From: Streptomyces sp. Q6
GTDB lineage: Bacteria; Actinomycetota; Actinomycetes; Streptomycetales; Streptomycetaceae
DNA: 64,000 nucleotides
Direction: 5' to 3'
NCBI RefSeq assembly: GCF_036967205.1
Contig: NZ_CP146022.1
Span: 4,898,001-4,962,000 of the forward strand
Part shown: positions 8,396 through 17,572 of the stretch, piece after piece
How the letters are laid out: each line of letters begins with the position of its first letter
How positions within the stretch are numbered: the first letter of the stretch is position 1
Position numbers and translations under genes: made by a program
The notes under the pieces: model-generated
Told to the model about the DNA's origin: nothing
Seen by the model: only the letters and a program-made list of their open reading frames with translations
The model's database searches: none

Positions 8396-9162
8396 CAACT
8401 CCTACTCCTGCTCCTGCCTCTCTCGACGTCTCCGGACTCGCCTTCGCCTACCCCGACGGCCACCAGGCCCTGTTCGGTGTGGACTTCTCCGTCGCGAAGG
8501 GCGAGCGGGTGGCGCTCCTCGGCCCGAACGGCGCGGGCAAGACGACCCTCGTCCTGCACCTCAACGGCATCCTCACGGGCGGCGCCGGCACGGTCACGGT
8601 GGCGGGCCTGCCGGTCTCGTCCCGCAACATGGCGGAGATCCGGCGCCGGGTCGGCATCGTCTTCCAGGACCCGGACGACCAGCTGTTCATGCCGACGGTC
8701 CGCGAGGACGTCGCGTTCGGCCCGGCGGCGGCCGGTCTGAAGGGCCCGGAGCTGGAGGCGCGGGTCCGCAAGGCGCTCTCGATGGTGGGCATGGAGGACT
8801 TCGCGGACCGCCCGCCTCACCACTTGTCGTTCGGCCAGCGCCGCAGGGTCGCGGTGGCGACGGTCCTGGCCATGGAGCCCGAGATCCTCGTCCTCGACGA
8901 GCCGTCCTCGAACCTCGACCCGGCTTCGCGGCGCGAACTGGCCGACATCCTGCGCTCGTTGGACGTCACGGTCCTCATGGTCACGCACGACCTGCCGTAC
9001 GCCCTCGAACTCTGCCCGCGCGCCTTGATCCTCAGCGGGGGCGTGATCGCGGCGGACGGCCCGACCGGCGACCTGCTCGCGGACCCGGAGCTGATGGGCG
9101 CGCACCGCCTGGAGCTGCCGTTCGGGTTCGACCCGAAGTCGGTGGCGGCGCAGGCGGGTTGA
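8392..9162 (+). CDS. ECF transporter ATP-binding protein
   Basis: 256-aa CbiO/NikO-type ATPase that powers the importer. Walker A is GPNGAGKTT (about residues 44-52). The Q-loop is IVFQDPDDQLF. The ABC signature is LSFGQRRRVA (about 145), with Phe in place of the usual second Gly. Walker B with D-loop is ILVLDEPSSNLD (about 165) and the switch His is in VTHDLPYA. The GTG at 8392 overlaps the preceding TGA (GTGA); an ATG at 8383 is a possible alternative. It is convergent with the acetyltransferase downstream. Confidence 0.92.
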   Translation: MTTPTPAPASLDVSGLAFAYPDGHQALFGVDFSVAKGERVALLGPNGAGKTTLVLHLNGILTGGAGTVTVAGLPVSSRNMAEIRRRVGIVFQDPDDQLFMPTVREDVAFGPAAAGLKGPELEARVRKALSMVGMEDFADRPPHHLSFGQRRRVAVATVLAMEPEILVLDEPSSNLDPASRRELADILRSLDVTVLMVTHDLPYALELCPRALILSGGVIAADGPTGDLLADPELMGAHRLELPFGFDPKSVAAQAG

Positions 9163-9187
9163 CCGGCCCGGGGTCGAGCGCCGCGCG

Positions 9188-9667
9188 TCAGCCGGCGTCC
9201 AGGGAGTAGCGCCGCTTCTCCTTCGCCGTCGCGCCCAGGCGGTCGTAGAAGCGGATCGCCCCCTCGTTCCAAGGCGGGGTCTGCCACTGGATCTCGGTGA
9301 GGCCCAAGGCGCGTGCCTCCGCCCTGACCGCCTCCATGAGCTGTGGGCCGAGGCCCAGGCCGCGGTGGCCGTCGCGGAGGAACAGACAGTCCATGTGGAG
9401 GTACTCGGCGCCGTCCCACGTCGACAGCTCCGGGGCGCAGGTGGCGTAGCCGATGAGGTCGGAATCGTTGAGTTCCGCCACGAAGCAGCGCAGGCGCGGG
9501 GTCGGCGTGCCGAAGAGGAGGGTCTCCAGGCGGTCGGCCAGGCCCGGTGCCGGGGGCGTCGCCTTCTCGTACGCGGCGTGCTCGGCGGCGAGTGCCGCGA
9601 CCAGCGGAAGGTCGGCGGGGCGCGCGCGGCGCACCAGGGCCCGGGGCGTGTTCGTCATGCCGACCAT
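9188..9667 (-). CDS. GNAT family N-acetyltransferase
   Basis: 159-aa acetyltransferase of the small diamine/aminoglycoside-type GNAT fold. The acetyl-CoA loop is FLRDGHRGLGLGPQLM (Q/RxxGxG/A type). It is followed by the helix RAEARALGLTEIQWQT and the C-terminal NEGAIRFYDRLGA motif (N-x-x-A-x-x-FY). The ATG at 9667 has GGGAAC upstream; an ATG three codons later (9658) is an alternative. The substrate is unknown. It is divergent from the beta-lactamase-fold gene and convergent with the ECF ATPase. Confidence 0.85.
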   Translation of the reverse strand: MVGMTNTPRALVRRARPADLPLVAALAAEHAAYEKATPPAPGLADRLETLLFGTPTPRLRCFVAELNDSDLIGYATCAPELSTWDGAEYLHMDCLFLRDGHRGLGLGPQLMEAVRAEARALGLTEIQWQTPPWNEGAIRFYDRLGATAKEKRRYSLDAG

Positions 9668-9745
9668 GATGCGTTCCCGCGCGGCGCGTGCGGCGACCGG
9701 GCCCCCGGGGGGAATCCTCGCGTCCGCCGGATTGTTTGCACCGCC

Positions 9746-10921
9746 GTGCACATACAGGGACAGGTGGCCGACGGTTTCGAGGGCGTCAGGGACGCCTTCT
9801 CGGCGAACTTCGACGCGCGGGGCGAGCGGGGAGCCGGGCTCGTCGTCTACCGCGACGGCCGCAAGGTCGTCGACCTGTACGGGGGTGCCCGCGACGTCGA
9901 CGGCACCGAGCCCTGGACCGGGGGCACCGCCCAGGTCCTGCGGTCCGCCACCAAGGGTGTCTCCGCCGCCGTGCTCCTGCTGCTGCACCAGCGCGGCGCC
10001 CTCGACCTGGACGCGCCCGTCGCCGCGTACTGGCCCGAGTTCAAGGCGCACGGCAAGGAGGACGCCCTCGTACGGGACGTGCTCGCGCACCGTGTCGGCG
10101 TACCGGCGCTCGACCGGCCGCTGACCCCCGCCGAGGCCGCCGACCTCGACATCGGTGCCGCCGCCGTCGCCGCCCAGGCCCCGGAGTGGGCGCCCGGCAC
10201 CGACCACGGCTACCACGCGCAGACCTTCAGCTGGCTCACCGGTGAACTCGTGCGCCGGGTCACCGGACGGACCCTCGGGGAGTTCGTCGCCGACGAGATC
10301 GCCGGGCCGCTCGGCGCCGACCTGTGGATCGGGCTGCCGGACGAGCAGGCCCACCGGGTCGGGCGGGTGGGGCCCGTCGAGGCGCCCGCCGTCGCCGGGG
10401 GCCTCAGGGCGCGGCCCAAGCGCGGGATCACCGAGGCGTACACCAACCCCGAGTCCCTCACCCGCCGCGCCTTCGGGGCGATCACCCCGTCGCCGGACGA
10501 GAACGACCCGGCCTTCCGCGCCGCCCAGCTCCCCGGCTCCAACGGCATCGGCACCGCCGACGGCCTCGCCCGCTTCTACGCCGCCCTGATCGGTGAACTC
10601 CCCGGCGGCGCCCGCCTGTTCAGCGCCGACACCCTGCGACGCGCCCGCACCGAGGCCTCGTCCGGCACCGACCGCGTCCTCGTCGTCCCGACCCGCTACG
10701 GCCTCGGCTACATGCTCCACGGGGTCGCCTCCCCGCTGCTCGGCCCCGGCTCCTTCGGGCACCCGGGGCGTGGTGGCGCCCTCGGTTTCGCCGACCCGGA
10801 GTCCGGTGTCGCGTTCGGCTACGTCACCAACGGGATGCGGAAGGGCGTCACCGCCGACCAGCGCGCTCAGGCGCTGGTCAGGGCCGTGCGCGAGGCGCTC
10901 GGGCGCCACAGCGGGACGTAG
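9746..10921 (+). CDS. Serine hydrolase, beta-lactamase (class C/EstB-like) fold
   Basis: 391-aa serine beta-lactamase-fold enzyme, more likely an esterase or peptidase than a resistance enzyme. The nucleophile motif is SATK (Ser67, Lys70), with the second motif Tyr near residue 155 (GYHAQTF) and a late HPGRGG loop in place of KTG (about 338). The GTG at 9746 gives the usual N-terminus for this family (HIQGQVADGFEGVRDAF) but has no clear ribosome site. A GTG at 9764 with GGGA in front is an alternative. The 3' end overlaps the end of the opposite-strand membrane protein gene by 55 bp. Confidence 0.85.
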   Translation: MHIQGQVADGFEGVRDAFSANFDARGERGAGLVVYRDGRKVVDLYGGARDVDGTEPWTGGTAQVLRSATKGVSAAVLLLLHQRGALDLDAPVAAYWPEFKAHGKEDALVRDVLAHRVGVPALDRPLTPAEAADLDIGAAAVAAQAPEWAPGTDHGYHAQTFSWLTGELVRRVTGRTLGEFVADEIAGPLGADLWIGLPDEQAHRVGRVGPVEAPAVAGGLRARPKRGITEAYTNPESLTRRAFGAITPSPDENDPAFRAAQLPGSNGIGTADGLARFYAALIGELPGGARLFSADTLRRARTEASSGTDRVLVVPTRYGLGYMLHGVASPLLGPGSFGHPGRGGALGFADPESGVAFGYVTNGMRKGVTADQRAQALVRAVREALGRHSGT

Positions 10922-11475
10922 GCGAGCAGGAGCAGCGCCGCGCCGACCGGCATCAGGTCCTTGCTCGCGAAGGGCAGCAGCGTCGTCGCGAAGATCAGGC
11001 ACGGCGACCACAGGGGCAGCTTGCGCAGCGCGCCGAGGCGGAGCGCGAGGACGACCTGGCCGACGAAGAAGAGCATCGGGCCGACCGCGTAGAAGGCGAT
11101 CTCGGCGCCCGGCAGCGACCCGAAGTCGTCGGACAGGCGCGCCATCTCGGCATGGTCGGCGGCCATCAGGCCCGTCACGATGTCCACCCCGAACTGCACG
11201 GCCAGCGCGACCGACCCGGCGACGGCGAGCCACAGGCCCGACACCGCCCACCGGTCGCGGGTCCCGGCCAGGCCCCGCATCGCCGCGAATCCCCGTACGA
11301 AGAAGGGGAGTCCGAGCAGGAAGCACAGGTGCCCGGAGGTCCAGGCGAGCCCCGGGCCGCGCACGTCGTCGAGGCCGTCGAGGAGGCGGATCACGCCGTA
11401 GGCGCCGAACAGGACCGGCCCGAGGAGGTAGGCGGTGCGCGGACTTGCGAGGGAGGCTGCGCGAGATGAGGTCAT
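10867..11475 (-). CDS. Membrane protein of unknown function
   Basis: 202-aa protein with about six predicted membrane helices (for example YLLGPVLFGAYGVIRLL, LCFLLGLPFFVRGF, VAGSVALAVQFGVDIVTGLM, IAFYAVGPMLFFVGQVVLAL). I see no catalytic motif and recognise no named family beyond small actinobacterial integral membrane proteins. The ATG at 11475 is divergent from the SDR gene, with 110 bp between them. The last 55 bp lie under the opposite-strand hydrolase gene. Confidence 0.7.
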   Translation of the reverse strand: MTSSRAASLASPRTAYLLGPVLFGAYGVIRLLDGLDDVRGPGLAWTSGHLCFLLGLPFFVRGFAAMRGLAGTRDRWAVSGLWLAVAGSVALAVQFGVDIVTGLMAADHAEMARLSDDFGSLPGAEIAFYAVGPMLFFVGQVVLALRLGALRKLPLWSPCLIFATTLLPFASKDLMPVGAALLLLAYVPLWRPSASRTALTSA

Positions 11476-11585
11476 GCGACGATCCTGGCCGCGCGGGCCT
11501 CGTGACTCCCTCCGGAACAACCCCGGTCGGGCCCGCACGCGACCCCGAGGCGTCTGTCGGGGTTCTCCCGGGTAGCGTCCCCGCC

Positions 11586-12359
11586 ATGACACGCTTCGAG
11601 GGGTACGCAGTCCTGGTCACCGGTGCCGGACGCGGTATCGGCGCCGCCGTCGCGCACCGGCTCGCCGCCGAGGGCGCACACGTCCTGGTGACGGACATCG
11701 ACGAGCAGGCCGCGGGCAAGACGGCGGGCGCCATCCGTGAACGGGGCCACCAGGCGCGGGAGTTCGTGTGCGACGTCGGTGACCGGGCGTCCGTCGAGGC
11801 GGCCGTCGCGCACGCCGTCGACGCCTTCGGCCGCCTCGACGTCCTCGTCAACAACGCCTACGCCTGCCACGCCGACGCCCCGCTCTTCGAGGACGAGGAC
11901 GACGAGGCGTGGGCCCGCGACCTGGACCTCAGCCTCACCGGCGCCTACCGCTGCTGCCGCGCCGCCCTGCCGCACCTCGTCGCCTCCGGCCGGGGCGCGA
12001 TCGTCAGCATCGGCTCGGTCAACGGCCTCCAGGACTTCGGCTGCCACGCGTACAGCGCGGCGAAGGCCGGCCTGATCTCCCTGACCCGCACGCTCGCCGG
12101 GCACGCGGGCCCGCGCGGCGTCCGCGTCAACCTGATCGCGCCCGGCACCGTCCGCACCCCCGCCTGGACCGAACAGGGCCAGGACCCGGACGCCGTACGG
12201 GAGTTGTACCCGCTGCGCCGGGTCGGGGAGCCGGAGGACATCGCGGCGGCGGTCGCCTTCCTGGCGTCGCGGGACGCCGCGTGGATCACCGGGGCGGTGC
12301 TGCCGGTGGACGGCGGGGTGACCGCGGTCAACACCGGCTTCAAGGGCACCGCCCCCTAG
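11586..12359 (+). CDS. SDR family NAD(P)-dependent oxidoreductase
   Basis: 257-aa classical short-chain dehydrogenase/reductase. The nucleotide-binding motif is GAGRGIG (about residues 12-18). An acidic residue at the end of beta-2 (TDIDEQ) favours NAD over NADP. The NNAY motif is followed by the catalytic Ser in IVSIGSVNG (about 143) and the active-site YSAAK (Tyr156, Lys160). The C-terminal GAVLPVDGG is the usual SDR ending. The substrate cannot be assigned. Confidence 0.9.
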   Translation: MTRFEGYAVLVTGAGRGIGAAVAHRLAAEGAHVLVTDIDEQAAGKTAGAIRERGHQAREFVCDVGDRASVEAAVAHAVDAFGRLDVLVNNAYACHADAPLFEDEDDEAWARDLDLSLTGAYRCCRAALPHLVASGRGAIVSIGSVNGLQDFGCHAYSAAKAGLISLTRTLAGHAGPRGVRVNLIAPGTVRTPAWTEQGQDPDAVRELYPLRRVGEPEDIAAAVAFLASRDAAWITGAVLPVDGGVTAVNTGFKGTAP

Positions 12360-12378
12360 GATCGCGCGTCCGGGGCGC

Positions 12379-13230
12379 TCACCCCGCGTGCAGCATCAGC
12401 CCGATCCCCGCCACCATCACACCCGCCGCCACGATCCGCGGAGCCCCGAACCGCTCCTTGAAGAACACCGCCCCGATCACCGCTCCGACGATGATCGACG
12501 ACTCGCGCAGCGCGGAGATCGGGGCCAGTTCCGCCCGTGTCTGCGCCCACAGGACGAGCCCGTACGCCGTCATGGACAGCGCCGCGCCGATCAGCCCGCG
12601 CAGGGCGAACGGCCGCAGCCGCGCCGCGAATTCGCCCCGCCAGCGCCACCACGCGTACGCGGGCACGGCGATGCCCTCCAGGATCATCAGCCACACGATG
12701 TACCCCATGGACGAGCCCGACGCGCGGACGCCGAGCCCGTCGACGACGGTGTACGCCGCGATGGAGAACCCGGTCGCCAGGGCAGCCCCGAGCGCCGTCC
12801 AGTCGGGGCGGCGCCCCGCACTCCGCAGCCCCCACAGCGCGAGCCCTGTGAGCCCCGCGCACGACACCAGGACCCCCGCCGCCTGCCAGCCGCCCGGCAC
12901 CTCGCCCACGAACACGGCGGCGAGCACCGTCACCACGAGCGGCGCCGTGCCGCGCGCGATCGGATACGCCTGACCGAATTCGCCGAGCTTGAACGACGCC
13001 ATCAGGAGCACGTAGTAGACGATGTGGATGAGCGCGGACGCGACCAGGTAGGGCCACGCCCCGGCCGCCGGGAGCGGCACGAACGGCGCCATGAGCAGGC
13101 CGATGAGCGTCGCCCCGCCGCCGATCAGCGTGAAGCCGACGAGCTTGTCCGTGATGTGGTGCGCGAGCGCGTTCCAGGACGCGTGGGTGACCGCGGCGAG
13201 CAGGACCGCCGCGGTGACTATCGGGGTCAT
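12379..13230 (-). CDS. EamA/DMT family transporter
   Basis: 283-aa drug/metabolite-superfamily permease with about ten membrane helices arranged as two EamA repeats (residues about 1-140 and 150-283). The second repeat ends in the typical FFKERFGAPRIVAAGVMVAG. The ATG at 13230 overlaps the TGA of the upstream ybaK-like gene (ATGA), so translation of the two is probably coupled. The substrate is unknown; family members export amino acids or metabolites. Confidence 0.88.
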   Translation of the reverse strand: MTPIVTAAVLLAAVTHASWNALAHHITDKLVGFTLIGGGATLIGLLMAPFVPLPAAGAWPYLVASALIHIVYYVLLMASFKLGEFGQAYPIARGTAPLVVTVLAAVFVGEVPGGWQAAGVLVSCAGLTGLALWGLRSAGRRPDWTALGAALATGFSIAAYTVVDGLGVRASGSSMGYIVWLMILEGIAVPAYAWWRWRGEFAARLRPFALRGLIGAALSMTAYGLVLWAQTRAELAPISALRESSIIVGAVIGAVFFKERFGAPRIVAAGVMVAGIGLMLHAG

Positions 13231-13751
13231 TCGCGTACGTCCACGAGCGCGGCGCCCGCGTGCGCGATCAGTTCCTTGGGCTCCATCGGGAAGACCGCGT
13301 ACGGGGTTCCGGCGGCCGCCCACACCGTGGCGTGCGCGAGCAGGGAGCGGTCGGCGAGGACCCGCGTCTTGTTCGCGTGGCCGAAGGGCGGGATGCCGCC
13401 GATCGCGTACCCGGTGAACTCCCGCACCACGTCCGCCTTCGCGCGCGTCACCTTCTCCGCGCCCAGCTCGCGGCGGACCAGCTCGACGTCGACGCGTGAG
13501 GCGCCGTCCATGAGCACGAGGACCGGGACGCCGTCGGCGGCGAAGATCAGCGACTTGCAGATGGCGCTCAGTTCGCAGCCGATGGCGTCCGCCGCCTCCT
13601 GCGCGGTACGGGTCGCTTCCGGGAAGCGCCGCACGCGGGGCAGGAGTTCGGCCAGGCCGAGCGCGGTCACGGCATCGGCGAACCGGGGGTGCGCGGCGCT
13701 CTCGGGCGAGGGCGAGGGCGACGACGAGGGCGATGGCGTCGGAGATGTCAT
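13227..13751 (-). CDS. YbaK/prolyl-tRNA-editing-domain deacylase
   Basis: 174-aa freestanding editing-domain protein of the YbaK/ProX type, which hydrolyses mischarged aminoacyl-tRNA. Recognisable elements are CELSAICKSLIFAADG (with the conserved Lys), VLVLMDGASRVD, TGYAIGGIPPFGH and the late FPMEPKELI. The first 20 residues after the ATG at 13751 are a Ser-Pro-rich low-complexity tail. It is transcribed together with, and overlaps by four bases, the DMT transporter gene. Confidence 0.88.
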   Translation of the reverse strand: MTSPTPSPSSSPSPSPESAAHPRFADAVTALGLAELLPRVRRFPEATRTAQEAADAIGCELSAICKSLIFAADGVPVLVLMDGASRVDVELVRRELGAEKVTRAKADVVREFTGYAIGGIPPFGHANKTRVLADRSLLAHATVWAAAGTPYAVFPMEPKELIAHAGAALVDVRE

Positions 13752-13857
13752 GAGCGGCACGCTAATCGTCGGTGCAGCGCCCACGCGACTCAGTAAGCAA
13801 GGTGCTAAAAGGTCAGCCGCCCGAAGCCCGGACCGCCGGAGTCCGGACACTCACGGC

Positions 13858-15570
13858 TCAGCCGCCCGCCAGCAGCATCTGGCGGACGACCGGGCCCGCC
13901 GAGTCACCGCCGTGCCCGCCCTGCTGCACCACGGCCGCCGACGCGAGGTCGCCCCGGTACGCCGTGAACCAGCCGTTGGGCTCCTTCTGACCGTCGACCT
14001 CCGCCGAACCGGTCTTCGCGCCCATGTCCGAGCCGAGCCCGGCCATCGGCTTCACCGCCGTACCCGCGACCGCCGTGTAGTGCATCAACTCCCGCAGATC
14101 CGCGAGGGTCTTGGCGGACAGCGTGCGCGACGCCCTCGCCAGCGTGCGGTGGTCCACGTCGGGCGAGACGAGGTACGGCTGGTGGAACGTGCCGTTCTTC
14201 ACGGTCGCCGCGACCGACGCCATGTTCAGCGGGTTCATCCGCACCCCGCCCTGCCCGATCAGGGACGCCGCCATCTGCGCCTGCGACTGCACCGGCACGG
14301 CACCGTCGAAGCTCGACACCCCGATCGCCCAGTTGTTCAGCCCGAGCCCGAAGACCTGCTGCGCCTGCTTGGTCAGCGAGTCGTTCTCCAGCTTCGGCGC
14401 CTGGCTGATGAAGGCCGTGTTGCAGGACGCCGCGAAGCTCGCCTTGAACGTGCCGTTCTTGATCTGGAACTTGTCGTCGTTCTGGAACTTCCAGTGCCCG
14501 TACGTGAAGTACTTCGGGCACGGGTGCGTCTTGTCGACCCCGGCGAGCCCCTTCTCCAGGAGCAGCGACGAGGTGATGACCTTCATCGTGGAGCCGGGGG
14601 CCAGCGACCCCTGGAACGCCGTGTTGAAGCCGGGGCTGGAGTTCGCCACCGCGAGGATCTCGCCGGTCGAGGGCCGGATCACGACGACCGACGCCCGCTC
14701 GCGGGAGGCGACCTGGCTCTCGGCGGCCGCCTGCAAGGAGGGGCTGAGCGTCGTCCTGACGGTGCCCGGGGTGCCCTGGGAGAGGGTGACCAGCGTCTTG
14801 TCGGGCAGCGCGTTCTTCTCCGCGCTCTTGTCGTCGGCGTCCTTCCCGGCCGCTTCCTTACGGGCGATGCGCAGCTCGACGCCGGCCGTGCCGCCCGCCT
14901 TCTTGCCGTACTTCTCGCGCAGTCCGTCGATGACGGTGCCGAGCGACGGGTACTTCTTCGCGCTCAGCTCGCCGCCGTCGCGGTCCACGGCCTTGACCGG
15001 CGGATCGCCGGCCTCACCGGTGACGAGCCGGTCGCCGTCCTTCAACTCCGGGTGCACGACGGAGGGTTGCCACGACACGAGCACCTTCCCGTCGTTCTTG
15101 CGGCGCACGGCGGTGAGCGAGGAGTCGTACGCGAAGGGCTTGGTCAGCTTCTCGGCGTCGGCGCCCTTCTCCTCGTACGAGACCGTGGACGTGACGTGGA
15201 AGGGGACCTTGGCGCCCGACCTCGTCCCCGGCGTGAGCTTCACGTCGGTGAGGTGGGCGTCCTTGGTCAGGCCGGTCAGCGCCGTCCTCGCGGCGGCCGC
15301 GTCGTCCGTGTACGACGCCGCCTTCGCCACGTCCCCGGACTGCCAGGCCGTCAGGAACCGGTCGGCGGCCGTGCGTACTTCCCCGGCGGACGGCGGGCCC
15401 GTCCTGATCGTGGGCTTCTCGTCCGCCGACGCGGAGGAACCGGAGCCGCTGTCCATCAGGGCGTAGGCGCCGACGCCGGCCCCGACGACGGCGACGACAG
15501 CGGCCGCGCCGATCACGACGGGGTTCGTGTTGCGGCGCACCGGGGCGCGGCGTCTGCCTCTGCTGCCCAA
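13858..15570 (-). CDS. Penicillin-binding protein (MecA-N-like domain plus transpeptidase), first of a tandem pair
   Basis: 570-aa class B-type PBP that cross-links peptidoglycan. A short Arg-rich cytoplasmic tail is followed by one membrane helix (VVIGAAAVVAVVGAGVGAYA), an NTF2-like/MecA-N domain (about 65-185), a dimerisation linker and the transpeptidase domain. All three active-site motifs are present: STMK (Ser327), SCN (about 382) and KTG (about 518). I chose the TTG at 15570 because GGAGGAAACG lies directly before it; a TTG at 15600 is possible but has no ribosome site. It is paralogous to the next gene upstream and probably arose by tandem duplication. Confidence 0.92.
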   Translation of the reverse strand: MGSRGRRRAPVRRNTNPVVIGAAAVVAVVGAGVGAYALMDSGSGSSASADEKPTIRTGPPSAGEVRTAADRFLTAWQSGDVAKAASYTDDAAAARTALTGLTKDAHLTDVKLTPGTRSGAKVPFHVTSTVSYEEKGADAEKLTKPFAYDSSLTAVRRKNDGKVLVSWQPSVVHPELKDGDRLVTGEAGDPPVKAVDRDGGELSAKKYPSLGTVIDGLREKYGKKAGGTAGVELRIARKEAAGKDADDKSAEKNALPDKTLVTLSQGTPGTVRTTLSPSLQAAAESQVASRERASVVVIRPSTGEILAVANSSPGFNTAFQGSLAPGSTMKVITSSLLLEKGLAGVDKTHPCPKYFTYGHWKFQNDDKFQIKNGTFKASFAASCNTAFISQAPKLENDSLTKQAQQVFGLGLNNWAIGVSSFDGAVPVQSQAQMAASLIGQGGVRMNPLNMASVAATVKNGTFHQPYLVSPDVDHRTLARASRTLSAKTLADLRELMHYTAVAGTAVKPMAGLGSDMGAKTGSAEVDGQKEPNGWFTAYRGDLASAAVVQQGGHGGDSAGPVVRQMLLAGG

Positions 15571-15712
15571 CGTTTCCTCCGGGGATCTACGGGGGGCCAA
15601 GGTTACGGCTTGCTGCCGTCCGCACCCGCCATAGGTCAGAACGACGCAGACCCGGTGACGGGTACGTGGTAAGGGCTTGCCGCCCGCGCCCGTGCCCCCC
15701 GGTGCGGGCCGT

Positions 15713-17350
15713 CTAGAGCCCCGCCGTGAGCACGGCCGCGACGATCGGGCCCGCCGCGTCGCCGCCGTGCCCTCCGGCGGGCACCGTGGCCGCCGCCGCG
15801 ATGTCGTTGCTGTACCCCGCGAACCACGAGTCGGACGTGCCCTGACCGTCGAGCTCCGCGGAACCGGTCTTCGCGCCCTTGGGCGAGGGGACCGTTCGCA
15901 TCGCGTTCGCCGCGGTGCCGCTGGCGGCCGTGCGCGCCATCATGTTCCGCAGCTGCTGCGACGTGCCGGGGCGCAGGCCCTGGGCGGTGGCCGGCGTGCG
16001 GTGGTCGAGGTCGAACGAGACGAGGTACGGCTGGTGGAACGTGCCGGTCATCGCGGTCGCCGTCACCGACGCCATGTTGAGCGCGTTCACCTTCACCAGG
16101 CCCTGGCCGATCATCGCGGCCGCGTCGTTCGAGGTCCCGTCCACCTGCACGGAGCCGTCCCGGGAGGCGACCCCCGTCTTCCAGTCCTTGCCGAGGCCGA
16201 ACCGTTCCGTCGCCTCGGCCGTGAAGTTCTGCGCGCCGAGATCGTCGGAGAGCTTGATGAAGGCGGTGTTGCAGGAGCGGGAGAAGCTCTCGGACAACGA
16301 CGCGTTCTCGTTCGGCGGCATGTTCTTGAGGTTGTGGAAGGTCTGGCTCATCGACACCGCCGAGTCCGGGCAGGGAGCCGCGCCGGTCTCCGAGGTGACA
16401 CCGTTGTCGATCAGCGCCGCCGCGGTCACGATCTTCATCACCGAGCCGGGCGGAGTGCCGCCCTGGAGGGCCGTGTTGAAGTCGCCCTTCTCCTGGTTGG
16501 CGATCGCGAGGATCTCGCCGGTGGACGGTTTGACGGCCACCACGGACGACTTGCCGTACTTGGTCACCTGCTGCTCGGCCGCCGCCTGCACCGTCGCGTT
16601 GAGCGTCGTGCGCAGCTTGCCCGGCTTGCCCTCGGCGAGGGTCAGGAGCGTCTTCGTGGTCGCCGAACCGTCGGCGCCCTGCCGCTTGACGTACGTCTCG
16701 ACGCCCGGTGAACCGCCCGCCTTGTCGCCGTACTTGGTGCGCAGCTGGTCCAGGACCGGCCGCAGCGACGGGTACTTCTTGGCGGTCAGGACGACACCGT
16801 TGCGGTCGACGGCCTCGATGGCGGGCGACGCGGACTCGCCCGTGACGAGTTCGTCGCCGTCCTTCATGTCCGGGTGCAGCACGGACGGTGACCACTTCAC
16901 CAGGGCGCGGCCGGTGGTGGCGCCGCGGACGACGGTGAGCGACGACTCGTACGCCATGCTCTTCTTCCTGCCCTCGTACGAGACCGTGGCCCTGACCTTG
17001 AAGGGGACCGTGGCGCCCGTCGGAGTGCCCGGGGTCAGGACGGTGCGCGTGATGTGCGCGTCGTCGTGCCAGGCGGTGAGCAGGGACTTCGCGTTCTCCG
17101 CGTAGTTCGTGTAGTCGGCCGCCCCCGCGACGTCGTTCTTCGCCCACGCCGTCAGGAACTCCCGCGACGTCGCCTTGATCTCGTCGGCCGTCGGCGGCCC
17201 GGACCCGCGGGCCTTCGAGCTCATGGTCGACGACGAGCCTCCGTCGTCCCCGGTGACGGCCGTGACGATGTTGTAGGCCCCGTACCCGGCGCCGCCCACC
17301 ATCACGGTGAACACCCCGCCGACGATGGCGACCTTGATCCCCTTGCGCAT
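15713..17350 (-). CDS. Penicillin-binding protein (MecA-N-like domain plus transpeptidase), second of a tandem pair
   Basis: 545-aa paralog of the neighbouring PBP with the same architecture. One N-terminal membrane helix (about 7-27) precedes an NTF2-like domain with the SYE and PSVLHP blocks, then the transpeptidase with SVMK (Ser303), SCN in SRSCNTAF, and KTG in GAKTGSAEL. The ATG at 17350 has a strong GGGGAGGGG site about 6 nt upstream. The 143-bp spacer to the downstream paralog and shared orientation suggest co-transcription. These Streptomyces PBP pairs are thought to act in growth or sporulation wall synthesis; a specific role cannot be read here. Confidence 0.92.
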   Translation of the reverse strand: MRKGIKVAIVGGVFTVMVGGAGYGAYNIVTAVTGDDGGSSSTMSSKARGSGPPTADEIKATSREFLTAWAKNDVAGAADYTNYAENAKSLLTAWHDDAHITRTVLTPGTPTGATVPFKVRATVSYEGRKKSMAYESSLTVVRGATTGRALVKWSPSVLHPDMKDGDELVTGESASPAIEAVDRNGVVLTAKKYPSLRPVLDQLRTKYGDKAGGSPGVETYVKRQGADGSATTKTLLTLAEGKPGKLRTTLNATVQAAAEQQVTKYGKSSVVAVKPSTGEILAIANQEKGDFNTALQGGTPPGSVMKIVTAAALIDNGVTSETGAAPCPDSAVSMSQTFHNLKNMPPNENASLSESFSRSCNTAFIKLSDDLGAQNFTAEATERFGLGKDWKTGVASRDGSVQVDGTSNDAAAMIGQGLVKVNALNMASVTATAMTGTFHQPYLVSFDLDHRTPATAQGLRPGTSQQLRNMMARTAASGTAANAMRTVPSPKGAKTGSAELDGQGTSDSWFAGYSNDIAAAATVPAGGHGGDAAGPIVAAVLTAGL

Positions 17351-17424
17351 AGCGCCCCCTCCCCAGGTTTACGGGAGGGACTGTAGGCACGTCGGAGGTC
17401 CGGCGTACGCGGTGTTTTCCAGAT

Positions 17425-17444
17425 GGTGTCCGAAGGTGTCCGAA
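17425..17444. repeat. Tandem 10-bp repeat upstream of the PBP operon
   Basis: Two perfect adjacent copies of GGTGTCCGAA, about 75-95 bp before the PBP start at 17350. Position and direct-repeat form fit a response-regulator or activator site, but I recognise no known consensus. Confidence 0.5.
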
Positions 17445-17572
17445 GAGTGATCACAAATGCGGCCGAAATCGTGCCCCGGCCGTGATCGATGAGTTCCGCG
17501 GCCGGGCCCGGTCTACCGCACAGCAGCTCCGGAAGCCACGGAAGCCGTGGACACGCCCCTCGGGAGGACGAC

